A DNA stretch of 10,363 nucleotides from an uncultured Pseudomonadota bacterium. Lineage in GTDB: Bacteria > Pseudomonadota > Alphaproteobacteria > RF32 > CAG-239. The notes under the pieces were generated by a model. It had not been told where the DNA came from. It did not search any database and worked only from the letters and a program-made list of their open reading frames with translations. This document shows, in pieces, positions 1 to 7,509 of the stretch (positions within the stretch are counted from its first letter, which is position 1; each line of letters starts with the position of its first letter). The stretch covers positions 1 to 10,363 of the forward strand of contig CADBMG010000069.1 in assembly GCA_902795745.1 (NCBI GenBank), in the 5' to 3' direction. The position numbers were made by a program, and so were the translations under genes.

Positions 1-1587
1 GAAGAAGGTTGGAAAAATGCGTGGAAGAAAATTACCGATAATGGTCATGAAAAATTTGGTTATGTGGTAAAAGGAACAATTGGTACGCTTATCAGTGGTT
101 TCGGAGCCGGATATTTAGCGCAAAATGCTGATGTGGCAGCAAACCTTTTCGGTAGCACAGAGATTTTGAACAATGCGCAAGTTCAAGAAGTTACTAAAGC
201 TGCAATAATTCGTACCCAACAAGCAATTGTTCGTACTGTTGGTTCTGTTATGGGACAATTGGGCACATTTGTTGGAGAAGGTGTCGGTTATGCACTTAAT
301 CGTTCGGAAGAAAATAATGCTTACTTTAAGCAGAGTGGGATAGGTTTACTGCTTGCCGGTGGTTTTGGCAGTTTGGCTGCTTTGTGGCAGGTACACAATT
401 TGGAAAATTTGAATGCTACACCAAGCAAAGTTGCGCCTTTGATGTCAAATCCTAAAGGTTCTGAGCTATCGGATACTCTGAAAACACAGAGAGATTCTTC
501 GTTAGTTGAAAAAGTTTTGGCTCAAAAGGGCGATACGGTATATACCCAAAAAGGCGATTCAATTTTTATGAAAGTAAAGAATTTCGTTTTTGGGACGAAA
601 GATTCCAGTGGCGATCCAAAGCATACTGGCGCTATGGAAGCTTTAAAGGCAGCCGCGGATCAAGATGCCAACCTTAAAGCAGAAAATGCGGCTTTGGAAC
701 ATTTCTTTGGTAAAGATGCTGATGGTAGTCCGCGTTTGCCGATGGAATATGAAGATGGTTTGGGTGTTAATAAAACGCAATTTAACACTATTCGCAATCA
801 ATTGGGTAAACTTTTGGCTCAACAAAAGGTTGCCGATGCTGCGGGAACGGAAGTGGCTAATCCGGATGAGTTGTATGCTAACGCTGTTCGTAATGTGGCT
901 GTTTATTTGAATGAACATCCGGAAATTGCTAACGGCAAAAATCCTATTCAAATGATAGAGCAAGTTTTGCATCGTCACAGACTTTCTCTTGGTCATTTTA
1001 ATGAAAAAATCGTAGTTGAAGGAGAAGGTACATTCGGCGTTTCTCGCAAAGTTGGCGGACAGTGGGTATATGGTGATCCATCTTTCAACAAGGATATGAA
1101 TGCATGGTTTGATATTATGTGTGATGGCAAACCAAAAGAAGAAGGTGCTGACTTGATGGCTCCATTGGCTAATTTGGCTAAAGATCAGGAATTGGCTAGT
1201 GCTACCGGTAACGGAAATAGAGTGGTTGTAAACGATTGTGATGTAACGTTAGTTCGTTATGGGGCAAAACACAAAATTAATGTTCCTACGCCGCCGGTTG
1301 AGGAGAAGCTTCCGCCGGAGCAACAACCTACCGGACATGTGGCCGGAGGAGATAGTGTACAAATTGTGGAACAACCTACCGGACCTGTGGCTGGAGGTGA
1401 CAAGACTGAACCAACATTACAACCTGCCGTTAGAGTAGATACTTACAGAGGTGTAAGTGTGGGTAATCCGAATGATATTGCTCCGGGTACCGGTCGTGCT
1501 AAGAAAATTGGTGAGATAGTCATTATTTCCGGCAAGCCGGATCCGACGGAATTGTTGTTGAATTCTAAGAAGCAAATTATAAAATAA
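1..1587 (+). CDS. Unrecognised large protein, C-terminal 528 residues (5' end outside window)
   Basis: The reading frame is open from base 1 with no stop, so the gene begins upstream; the GTG at 64 is only an internal codon. I do not recognise a family. Numbering from base 1, residues about 25-40 and 113-130 are glycine-rich and hydrophobic, possibly membrane-inserting. Residues about 175-189 carry two near-copies of QKGD(T/S)(V/I)(Y/F). A mostly polar, Ala/Asn/Lys-rich region follows to about residue 425. Then comes a Pro/Gly linker with two copies of QPTGxVAGGD, and a C-terminal stretch ending in Lys-rich sequence. There is no secretion signal in the visible part and only one obvious Cys pair (in IMCDG and NDCDV). 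The gene is followed by a strong terminator and is convergent with glgP. It could be a membrane-associated or secreted structural protein; no function is assigned. That it is a real gene is well supported by length, base use and the terminator. Confidence 0.85.
   Translation, partial: EEGWKNAWKKITDNGHEKFGYVVKGTIGTLISGFGAGYLAQNADVAANLFGSTEILNNAQVQEVTKAAIIRTQQAIVRTVGSVMGQLGTFVGEGVGYALNRSEENNAYFKQSGIGLLLAGGFGSLAALWQVHNLENLNATPSKVAPLMSNPKGSELSDTLKTQRDSSLVEKVLAQKGDTVYTQKGDSIFMKVKNFVFGTKDSSGDPKHTGAMEALKAAADQDANLKAENAALEHFFGKDADGSPRLPMEYEDGLGVNKTQFNTIRNQLGKLLAQQKVADAAGTEVANPDELYANAVRNVAVYLNEHPEIANGKNPIQMIEQVLHRHRLSLGHFNEKIVVEGEGTFGVSRKVGGQWVYGDPSFNKDMNAWFDIMCDGKPKEEGADLMAPLANLAKDQELASATGNGNRVVVNDCDVTLVRYGAKHKINVPTPPVEEKLPPEQQPTGHVAGGDSVQIVEQPTGPVAGGDKTEPTLQPAVRVDTYRGVSVGNPNDIAPGTGRAKKIGEIVIISGKPDPTELLLNSKKQIIK
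1321..1401 (+). repeat. In-frame tandem repeat coding for QPTGxVAGGD
   Basis: Two copies of an 11-codon unit lie at 1321-1353 and 1369-1401, with a 48-base period. They code for QQPTGHVAGGD and EQPTGPVAGGD. The DNA copies are almost identical, with changes mainly at third positions and at the His/Pro codon. The repeat sits in a proline-rich linker near the C-terminus of the unrecognised protein. Confidence 0.8.
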
Positions 1588-1615
1588 AGATTTTGCAAAA
1601 CATTCTAAACTCCTG

Positions 1616-1651
1616 ATAATCCCGTTGTTTAAGTAGCGGGATTATTTTTTT
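1616..1651 (+). terminator. Intrinsic terminator after the first gene
   Basis: A perfect 9-bp stem, ATAATCCCG (1616-1624) with CGGGATTAT (1637-1645), has a 12-base loop and runs directly into a T tract ending at 1651. It lies 28 bases after the TAA of the upstream gene. This is the clearest terminator in the window. Confidence 0.9.
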
Positions 1652-1688
1652 GGCTACGCAGTTTTTTGGGGTGTAAAGGATAGTGTTT

Positions 1689-1775
1689 ATTCCTGTCATG
1701 CTCATGCTCATCACATTCGCTCAGCATGACAGGAATGTTACATCGGACTGACGTCCGAAGATGCTCAGCATGACA
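1689..1775. repeat. Composite palindromic intergenic repeat containing TCAGCATGACA
   Basis: Three symmetrical parts lie in tandem. A 14-bp perfect inverted repeat, ATTCCTGTCATGCT (1689-1702) with AGCATGACAGGAAT (1723-1736), has a 20-base loop. TCGGAC-TGAC-GTCCGA lies at 1743-1758. ATGCTCAGCAT lies at 1761-1771. GCTCAGCATGACA occurs twice, at 1719-1731 and 1763-1775. The block lies between two convergent genes. It resembles the short intergenic repeats built around a 'TCATxCTGAGCG' core that are scattered through many bacterial genomes; this resemblance is from memory. It has no T tract, so it is not a standard terminator. It may stabilise mRNA ends or be an inert mobile palindrome. Confidence 0.7.
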
Positions 1776-1833
1776 TATCATTCCCATTTTTTCGCTATAA
1801 GGCGGAAAAATTTCAAATATGACATTTTTCTGA

Positions 1834-4296
1834 CTATTCCACCGGTTTTACATTCCATATTTTCTCGGCATATTCCATTACCGAACGGTCGCTTGAAAAA
1901 TAGCCTATTCTTGCCACATTTAACAGAGCCTTTTTTGCCCATACATCTTTGTTTTGATAATCCTCTGATGCTTTTGTAATTGCTTTATCAAAAGATTCCA
2001 AATCAGCCAAAACAAAGTAGTAGTCATTATTCAAGAGCGAATCGACAATCGGCTGAAACTGCTGCGGATAGTTTTTATCGGCAAATAGATTGGAATTAAC
2101 GGTATTAAGAATTCGCTTGATATATTCCGAATTTTCATAAATCTCCCGCGGGTTGTAGGTCATACGGCGACTGCGAATCTGTTCTTCCGTCAAACCGAAT
2201 AAATAAAAGTTTTCCGCGCCCACAGCTTCACGGATTTCTATATTTGCTCCGTCCAGTGTGCCGACAGTCAAAGCGGCATTGAGCGCAAATTTCATATTAC
2301 TGGTACCGGAAGCCTCAAAGCCGGCAGTAGATACCTGACAACTTAAATCTGCCGCCGGAATCAGATATTCGGCAACGGAAACTTTGTAGTCGGGAATGAA
2401 TACCACTTTAAGAAATTTATTGACATTTTCATCGTTATTGATAATTTCTGCCACATTATTTATCAGCTTTATTACCAGTTTGGCAAAGTTGTATGACGGT
2501 GCGGCTTTGCCTGCAAAAATATATGTTTTAGGCGTGACAGGGTGCTTGTTATCACGTACTATGCGTAAATATTCGCCGATAATTTGCAAAATGGTCATCA
2601 ACTGCCGTTTATATTCGTGAATACGTTTGGCATGAACAATGTACATGCTGTCTTTATCCACCATTACACGCGTTGCCTTATAGACATTTTGCACTAAACG
2701 CTTTTTGTTGTCGCGCTTAATTTTGCGAAATGCTTCGATAAAATTGGCATTGTCGACATATTTTTCCAGTTGTCGCAAATCATCTAAATTGGTAATCCAA
2801 TCAATGCCGATTTTATCGCGTATGAGAGTTGCCAATTCATTATTTGCATGTACCAGCCAACGTCGCGGTGTGATACCATTGGTTACGTTAATAAACTTTT
2901 CCGGCCAAAGTTCATAAAATTCAGGTACGAGCGAGTGCTTAACCAATTCGGAATGCAATTTTGCAACACCGTTGACTTTGTGTGAACCGACAATAGAAAG
3001 GTTTGCCATGCGAATCATTTGATTATCGCCTTCGCCATCAACAATAGAAACACGGCCCAACTTATACGAATCTTCACCGAAACGACTGCGGGCAAACTCC
3101 ATAAAGCGACGGTTGATTTCATAAATAATTTGTAAATGACGTGGCAAAATGCTTCCAATTATGCGACTGTTCCATTTTTCAAGTGCTTCCGGTAACAAAG
3201 TATGGTTAGTATAAGCAAATACTTTGGTTACAATATTCCATGATTCATCCCATTCTTGTCCGTAAACATCTAAGAGTTGGCGCATCATTTCAACAATTGC
3301 CAAAGCAGGGTGCGTATCATTAAGCTGAATAGCTACCTCGTCAGGTAATTGGTTGAAGTCGTTATGTTTTTCCAAAAAGCGGCGCATAATGTCCTGAATG
3401 GCGCATGAAACAAAGAAATATTGTTGAGTCAGACGAAGTGTTTTGCCGGATACGATATTATCTGACGGATACAGAACTTTGGAAATGGTTTCGGTTTTGA
3501 TTTTATCGCGCACAGCTTCCATATAACCGCCACTGTTAAACACATTGATATCCAGTTCGTCATCGGTTTTGGCGGAGAAAAGTCGTAAATAATTTACCGA
3601 TTTTCCATTAAATCCGACAATCGGAAAATCATATGGGACGCCATACATCGTATGAGTATTAACCCAAGTATAACCGACCTGTCCGTTTGGTTTGTGGTAC
3701 ATTTCAACATTGCCGCCGATTGGAATGGTGACAGTGCGATCATAGCGTGCAAATTGCCATGGTGAATTTTCTTGTAACCAACTGTCTGCTTGTTCTACCT
3801 GATAGCCGTTTTCAAATTTTTGCTTAAACAAGCCAAATTGATAATTGATGCCGTAACCAAAGCCGGGCAATCCCATGGATGCCATAGAATCAAGGTAGTC
3901 TGCTGCCAAGCGTCCCAATCCGCCGTTACCTAATGCCGGATCATATTCGGCATCAAAAATATCTTGCAAGGTAATATCCGGCCAACCGTCAATTTTTATA
4001 TCTTTCAGTGCGTCATAAAGACCGAGGTTATATAAATTGTTTTCCAGCGAGCGACCGATAAGGTATTCAATAGATAGATAATAGACACGTTTTGTACCTA
4101 CTTTGTTATAACGGGCAATGGTTTCATACATCTTATCCATTGCAAATTCGCGTACCGCCAATGCTACTACCGTAAAGGCCTCTTCCCTTGTCAGTTCACA
4201 AGTTCGTTTGCCGATAAAATATTTGGTATAGTGTTCAATGGTTAATTTTAGACGGGCAATTTCCATTTCACTCAGCGACGATGTAGATTTTTTCAC
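1834..4296 (-). CDS. glgP: Glycogen/starch/alpha-glucan phosphorylase
   Basis: This cytoplasmic PLP enzyme removes glucose from the non-reducing ends of glycogen or maltodextrin with phosphate, giving glucose-1-phosphate. At 820 residues it is full length (E. coli GlgP is about 815). Visible signatures are SIEYLIGR (about 75-82), the glucan-phosphorylase motif ALGNGGLGRLAADYLDS (121-137) and the PLP-site segment EASGTSNMKFALNAAL (661-676), where K669 should carry the cofactor. The C-terminal region through NPREIYEN and the final helix is intact. The start is GTG at 4296, preceded by AAGGAAG with 6-base spacing (plus-strand 4303-4309). The next in-frame Met (residue 11) would remove N-terminal residues and has no comparable ribosome site. 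No glgA, glgB or glgC lies beside it, so it is a stand-alone gene here. It is divergent from the TolC-family gene. GlgP and MalP cannot be told apart from sequence alone. Confidence 0.97.
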   Translation of the reverse strand: MKKSTSSLSEMEIARLKLTIEHYTKYFIGKRTCELTREEAFTVVALAVREFAMDKMYETIARYNKVGTKRVYYLSIEYLIGRSLENNLYNLGLYDALKDIKIDGWPDITLQDIFDAEYDPALGNGGLGRLAADYLDSMASMGLPGFGYGINYQFGLFKQKFENGYQVEQADSWLQENSPWQFARYDRTVTIPIGGNVEMYHKPNGQVGYTWVNTHTMYGVPYDFPIVGFNGKSVNYLRLFSAKTDDELDINVFNSGGYMEAVRDKIKTETISKVLYPSDNIVSGKTLRLTQQYFFVSCAIQDIMRRFLEKHNDFNQLPDEVAIQLNDTHPALAIVEMMRQLLDVYGQEWDESWNIVTKVFAYTNHTLLPEALEKWNSRIIGSILPRHLQIIYEINRRFMEFARSRFGEDSYKLGRVSIVDGEGDNQMIRMANLSIVGSHKVNGVAKLHSELVKHSLVPEFYELWPEKFINVTNGITPRRWLVHANNELATLIRDKIGIDWITNLDDLRQLEKYVDNANFIEAFRKIKRDNKKRLVQNVYKATRVMVDKDSMYIVHAKRIHEYKRQLMTILQIIGEYLRIVRDNKHPVTPKTYIFAGKAAPSYNFAKLVIKLINNVAEIINNDENVNKFLKVVFIPDYKVSVAEYLIPAADLSCQVSTAGFEASGTSNMKFALNAALTVGTLDGANIEIREAVGAENFYLFGLTEEQIRSRRMTYNPREIYENSEYIKRILNTVNSNLFADKNYPQQFQPIVDSLLNNDYYFVLADLESFDKAITKASEDYQNKDVWAKKALLNVARIGYFSSDRSVMEYAEKIWNVKPVE

Positions 4297-4319
4297 TTTT
4301 GTCTTCCTTTACATTCTAT

Positions 4320-4347
4320 TTTATACCGTAATTGAAATTACGTTAAA
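4320..4347 (-). promoter_or_regulatory. Candidate sigma-70-type promoter of glgP
   Basis: On the minus strand TTTAAC (plus 4342-4347) and TATAAA (plus 4320-4325) are separated by 16 bases. Transcription would start near 4313 and give a leader of about 17 bases that contains the AAGGAAG ribosome site. The -35 matches the consensus at 4 of 6 positions. The spacer is largely filled by an inverted repeat. Confidence 0.45.
4327..4342. promoter_or_regulatory. Candidate operator: inverted repeat CGTAATT-GA-AATTACG
   Basis: Perfect 7-bp arms lie at 4327-4333 and 4336-4342 with a 2-base centre. The element fills the spacer between the proposed -35 and -10 of glgP, where a bound dimeric repressor would block RNA polymerase. 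The regulator is unknown. In AT-rich DNA short palindromes also arise by chance, but the CG-ended arms and the position make this one stand out. Confidence 0.4.
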
Positions 4348-4430
4348 GAAAATTCATTGAAAAATATTTAACAATATAGCAATTTTATTCTGAAAGTGAA
4401 TGGCTATGGTTGTATAAATTAACTTTGTGT

Positions 4431-4459
4431 TTGCATTTAGATTAAATTGCAGATATAAA
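4431..4459 (+). promoter_or_regulatory. Candidate sigma-70-type promoter of the tolC-nfo unit
   Basis: TTGCAT (4431-4436) and TATAAA (4454-4459) are separated by exactly 17 bases. Transcription would start near 4466 and give a leader of about 28 bases. That leader carries AAGGAAG (4482-4488), 5 bases before the ATG at 4494. Confidence 0.5.
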
Positions 4460-4493
4460 AACATAAGTTAAACGGACTGTAAAGGAAGAAAAG

Positions 4494-5846
4494 ATGATTA
4501 GAAAAACATTATTTGTGGTGGCGACAATGTTTTTATCGGCTGCAAACGCAAAAGCTGAGACGATTTTTGAGGCAATGACCGATGCATATAACACTAATCC
4601 TACTTTGCACGGAGAACGTGCCGTAAGCGGAGCAAAAAATGAAGATGCTGCCGCTGCTCGTTCCGGTTTTCGTCCGACGGTTGCTCTAAACGGAAGTTAT
4701 ACGGACGGTCATAAAAGACCTTCACATTCGCCGACTATAGATGGCTATTCCAAAACTTACGGCGGTTATGTAAGTCAGCCTATTTTTAATGGATTTTCTA
4801 CTTATAATGCCGTAAAATCGGCAGATAATGCGGCAAAAGCCGAACTTAATAATTTATATGATGTAGAACAAACCATCTTGCTTTCAGCATCAACTGCATA
4901 TTTAGATGTTGTGCGTGATGAAGCAATTGTTCGTTTGCAAAAAAATAATGAAAGACTGTTGAAAAAACAGCTTGATGAAACGTTGGCGCGTTTTGATGTG
5001 GGAGAAGTTACGCGTACCGACGTAGCGCAATCTCGCGCCAGTTATGCCCAAGCTCAATCGGAACTTGTTTATGCCGAAGGTAATTTGGCAATTTCACGTG
5101 CCGAGTATGATGATTTGGTAGGACATTTGCCGAACAATGTTGCCTTTCCGAAAAATTTATCTAAACTTTTTCCGAAAAATTATGCTGAAGCACTGCAATA
5201 TGCCAAAAACAATAATTATGCTTTGAAAGCTGCGCAAAAGTCTTTAAAAGCTGCCGAATATAATGTCAGCAGTCAAACAGGAAGTTTGTTGCCGGAAGTT
5301 TCTTTTAATGCGTCAAGTTTTAAGAACAGTACTTCCTCACACACGGCAACGAATTTGAATAACCGCAATACTGAATATACGGTAGATGTGAATATTCCTC
5401 TTTATACAGCCGGAGCCACCAGAGCAGCAATTCGTAAAAGCAAATATCAGCGTTGGCAAGCTCAGGAAAATTTACGTTCGGCACAAGCAGCGGTAAAGTT
5501 AGGCGTTACCAGCGGTTGGGAGATGATGGAAACGGCTAAGGCCAATATTTTATCAATCCGCGAACAAGTAAAAGCCTCATCTATCGCTTTGGAAGGAACA
5601 CGGAAGGAAGAAGCTCTCGGTAATCGTACGGTGCTGGATGTTTTAAATGCATATCAGGCTCTGTTGATGTCTCAGGTTAGTGAAGTAGAGGCCAGACACG
5701 ATTATTATGTTTCAGGTTTGCAGCTTTTACAAGCCATGGGTAATCTGACGGCTTCTAAATTAGGACTCAATGTTAAATACTACGATGCCAAGCAGAAATA
5801 TTATGATACGCGTGGTAAATGGCTCAGCCTTTCTATTGAAGAATAG
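4494..5846 (+). CDS. tolC: TolC-family outer-membrane efflux/type I secretion protein
   Basis: This is the outer-membrane channel of a tripartite efflux pump or type I secretion system. TolC proteins work as trimers, forming a beta-barrel plus a periplasmic alpha-helical tunnel. The 450-residue product starts with a classic signal peptide: IRK, a hydrophobic core, then AKA before E22, the likely cleavage site. The mature N-terminus, ETIFEAMTDAYNTNPTL, is the usual TolC-family opening. The family's internal duplication is visible: a second repeat starts near NYALKAAQKSLKAAEYNV, and long Ala/Gln-rich heptad-like helices occur in both halves. The C-terminal region includes GNRTVLDVLNAYQALL and LLQAMGNLTASKLGL, as in type I secretion outer-membrane proteins. 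Start ATG at 4494 has a strong ribosome site. No membrane-fusion protein or inner-membrane pump lies nearby, so the partner and substrate cannot be inferred. It is probably co-transcribed with the nfo gene 12 bases downstream. Confidence 0.93.
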   Translation: MIRKTLFVVATMFLSAANAKAETIFEAMTDAYNTNPTLHGERAVSGAKNEDAAAARSGFRPTVALNGSYTDGHKRPSHSPTIDGYSKTYGGYVSQPIFNGFSTYNAVKSADNAAKAELNNLYDVEQTILLSASTAYLDVVRDEAIVRLQKNNERLLKKQLDETLARFDVGEVTRTDVAQSRASYAQAQSELVYAEGNLAISRAEYDDLVGHLPNNVAFPKNLSKLFPKNYAEALQYAKNNNYALKAAQKSLKAAEYNVSSQTGSLLPEVSFNASSFKNSTSSHTATNLNNRNTEYTVDVNIPLYTAGATRAAIRKSKYQRWQAQENLRSAQAAVKLGVTSGWEMMETAKANILSIREQVKASSIALEGTRKEEALGNRTVLDVLNAYQALLMSQVSEVEARHDYYVSGLQLLQAMGNLTASKLGLNVKYYDAKQKYYDTRGKWLSLSIEE

Positions 5847-5858
5847 TCAGATAAAACA

Positions 5859-6689
5859 ATGCTTAATATAGGTTGTCATCTTTCTATATCAAAAGGCTTT
5901 GAACACATCGGTAAAGAAGCGATGTCTATCGGGGCTAATACTTTTCAGTTTTTTACGCGCAATCCGCAAGGTGGTAAAGCCAAAGATGTAGATATTAACG
6001 ATGTGCATAAATATAATACTTTTGCGGCTCAGAATCGGTTTGCAAAAATTGTGGCACATGCTCCTTATACACTCAATCCTTGTTCGGATAATCCTCAAAC
6101 GGTTGAATTTGCGCAAATGGTTTTTGCCGATGATCTGCAAAGAATGGAATTGGTTCCACACAATTATTACAATTTTCATCCCGGTTCGCATGTCGGGCAA
6201 GGTGCGGAAAAGGGTATATCTATGATAATTGACTTGCTCAATAAAATATTGCGACAAGAGCAGACAACTACCGTTTTATTGGAAACAATGTCGGGTAAAG
6301 GTTCGGAAGTGGGACGCAGTTTTGAAGAATTGGCTGAAATAATTAACGGAGTTAAACTCAAACAAAAGTTGGGTGTGTGTATGGATACCTGCCATGTTTT
6401 TGCCGCCGGTTATGATATAGTAAATAATTTAGATGGCGTTATGACTGAATTTAATCAGGTTATAGGCTTGGAGAGATTAAAAGCCGTGCATTTGAATGAC
6501 AGTTTAATGCCTTTTGCTTCACATAAAGATCGTCACGCCAAAATAGGAGAAGGTGAAATTGGGGAAAAAGCATTGGTACGGTTTGTTAATCACGATGCAG
6601 TTAAGAATTTGCCGATAATTTTGGAAACTCCGAATGATTTGGTCGGTTATGCTGATGAGATTAAATTGATGAAGGCTAAGTGTTTGTAA
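5859..6689 (+). CDS. nfo: Endonuclease IV (AP endonuclease family 2)
   Basis: This trinuclear-zinc enzyme cuts DNA 5' of abasic sites and removes blocked 3' ends in base-excision repair. The 276-residue length matches the family (E. coli Nfo is 285). All nine metal ligands expected from E. coli Nfo can be placed: H67 (in AHAPY), H107 (NFHPGSH), E142 (LLETMSGKG), D176 and H179 (CMDTCH), H211 (VHLND), D224 and H226 (KDRHAKIGEG) and E256 (ILETP). The N-terminus MLNIGCHLS aligns with the family start, so ATG 5859 is sound even though only weak purine-rich sequence precedes it. With a 12-base gap after tolC, it is probably translated from the same transcript. The pairing with a TolC gene has no evident functional logic. 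Confidence 0.96.
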   Translation: MLNIGCHLSISKGFEHIGKEAMSIGANTFQFFTRNPQGGKAKDVDINDVHKYNTFAAQNRFAKIVAHAPYTLNPCSDNPQTVEFAQMVFADDLQRMELVPHNYYNFHPGSHVGQGAEKGISMIIDLLNKILRQEQTTTVLLETMSGKGSEVGRSFEELAEIINGVKLKQKLGVCMDTCHVFAAGYDIVNNLDGVMTEFNQVIGLERLKAVHLNDSLMPFASHKDRHAKIGEGEIGEKALVRFVNHDAVKNLPIILETPNDLVGYADEIKLMKAKCL

Positions 6690-6709
6690 AATATTTTACA
6701 GATATTTTT
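6685..6709 (+). terminator. Possible weak terminator at the end of nfo
   Basis: A perfect 16-bp palindrome, TGTAAAATATTTTACA (6685-6700), includes the nfo TAA. A T6 tract follows at 6704-6709. The stem would be AT-rich and short (about 5-6 bp once a loop is allowed), so its strength is doubtful. A separate CCTAA-ACAA-TTAGG hairpin further on in the gap has no T tract. Confidence 0.35.
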
Positions 6710-6788
6710 TATTCCGACTATATTTATTTAAATGATAATGTATTACCTAAACAATTAGGCAAATTTGAGCAGAAATCTTAATAAAAAG

Positions 6789-7265
6789 CTACATTAAAGT
6801 CAGAGGCAATAAGGCTCGGCGTGGAGAAATCTTTTGCTTAAAAACCGCATGAAAAATAGGGTATGCACGTTCGCATTCGGTAATGGCTATATTAATAATT
6901 TGCGCCAGTCGATTATGAAGGTTGGCATCAGTCGGCTCAATAAGGAGCGAGTGTTTGAACAGCGGAGTTTGTGCTTCTTCCCAGTAGGAAAAATATCCTA
7001 CCCACAAATCTTCATTCAGCAGTGCCAATAATTCAAATATGCTAGGAAGGTTGACATCTTCCGGCTCAATATTCATTAAGCACGAAAGGTGGAGGCAGTT
7101 CATTTGTTCCTCCCACGCAAAGAAAAGAAGCATATTATCCCATTTTCCGGATATTTGTACTACTACCTCATTAGAGCTGCGCCGCTCGGTCGAATGCTGA
7201 CGTCCAGCGAACAGACATTCTATGTCGTCAATCGGATTATATTTATATAAGTTTTCAGCGAGCAT
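6789..7265 (-). CDS. YbjN-domain protein, alphaproteobacterial type
   Basis: This 158-residue soluble protein has no signal peptide or membrane helix. The body matches the alphaproteobacterial YbjN-domain family: NPIDDIE near the start, then ERRSSNEVVVQISGKW, the FFAWEEQ segment, LHLSC, ELLALLNEDLWVGYF, PLFKHSLL and a final ITECERAYPIF helix. YbjN proteins resemble type III secretion chaperones in fold and have been linked to motility and stress phenotypes, but the biochemical role is unclear. The C-terminus is a little short: after KISPRRALLPL it stops where relatives usually carry a longer Ala-rich tail. ATG at 7265 is preceded by AAGGA (plus 7273-7277) with 7-base spacing. It is convergent with nfo and divergent from lgt. 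From memory, ybjN and lgt lie near each other in several alphaproteobacteria, usually with proC and a small UbiK-like gene, which are absent here. Confidence 0.88.
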   Translation of the reverse strand: MLAENLYKYNPIDDIECLFAGRQHSTERRSSNEVVVQISGKWDNMLLFFAWEEQMNCLHLSCLMNIEPEDVNLPSIFELLALLNEDLWVGYFSYWEEAQTPLFKHSLLIEPTDANLHNRLAQIINIAITECERAYPIFHAVFKQKISPRRALLPLTLM

Positions 7266-7509
7266 GCAAAAATCCTTGTCAATGGGTTCGGATTAAAGAT
7301 GACACAAACAAGCGATAAAATACAATTTTATTGCAAAAGTTTTCCACTTATTTTGTTTTTTTATATTATTTTTGTATTATACCTTTTTTATTAGTACGCT
7401 AAAACAATAGGTTAAAAATAAAGGTGTTTATAATAAAAATTTAAATGTGGATTATGTGATTTTTCTTAATATACTTTTAAGTAATTGCTAATAAGAGAGG
7501 CGGAAAATT

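Noticed and set aside
643..996. Minus-strand open frame of 117 codons
   Set aside because: It lies fully inside the long first gene, starts and ends at no sensible signals, and its product is a low-complexity Ile/Arg/Phe-rich shadow.
1805..1830. GAAAAAT/ATTTTTC inverted repeat as a glgP terminator
   Set aside because: The stem is purely A/T apart from one pair, the loop is 12 bases, and no separate T tract follows on the minus strand.
1761..1979. Plus-strand open frame starting in the palindromic repeat
   Set aside because: It overlaps the conserved C-terminal end of glgP in antisense and has no ribosome site.
5889..6257. Minus-strand open frame of 122 codons inside nfo
   Set aside because: It is antisense to a clearly conserved gene with all metal ligands, and has no ribosome site or recognisable product.
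7376..7434. Perfect -10 hexamers in the ybjN-lgt gap (TATAAT at 7429-7434 plus; ATTATA at 7376-7381, reading TATAAT on the minus strand)
   Set aside because: Neither has a good -35 at 16-18 bases, and such hexamers are expected by chance in this very AT-rich gap. They remain possible promoters but are not called.
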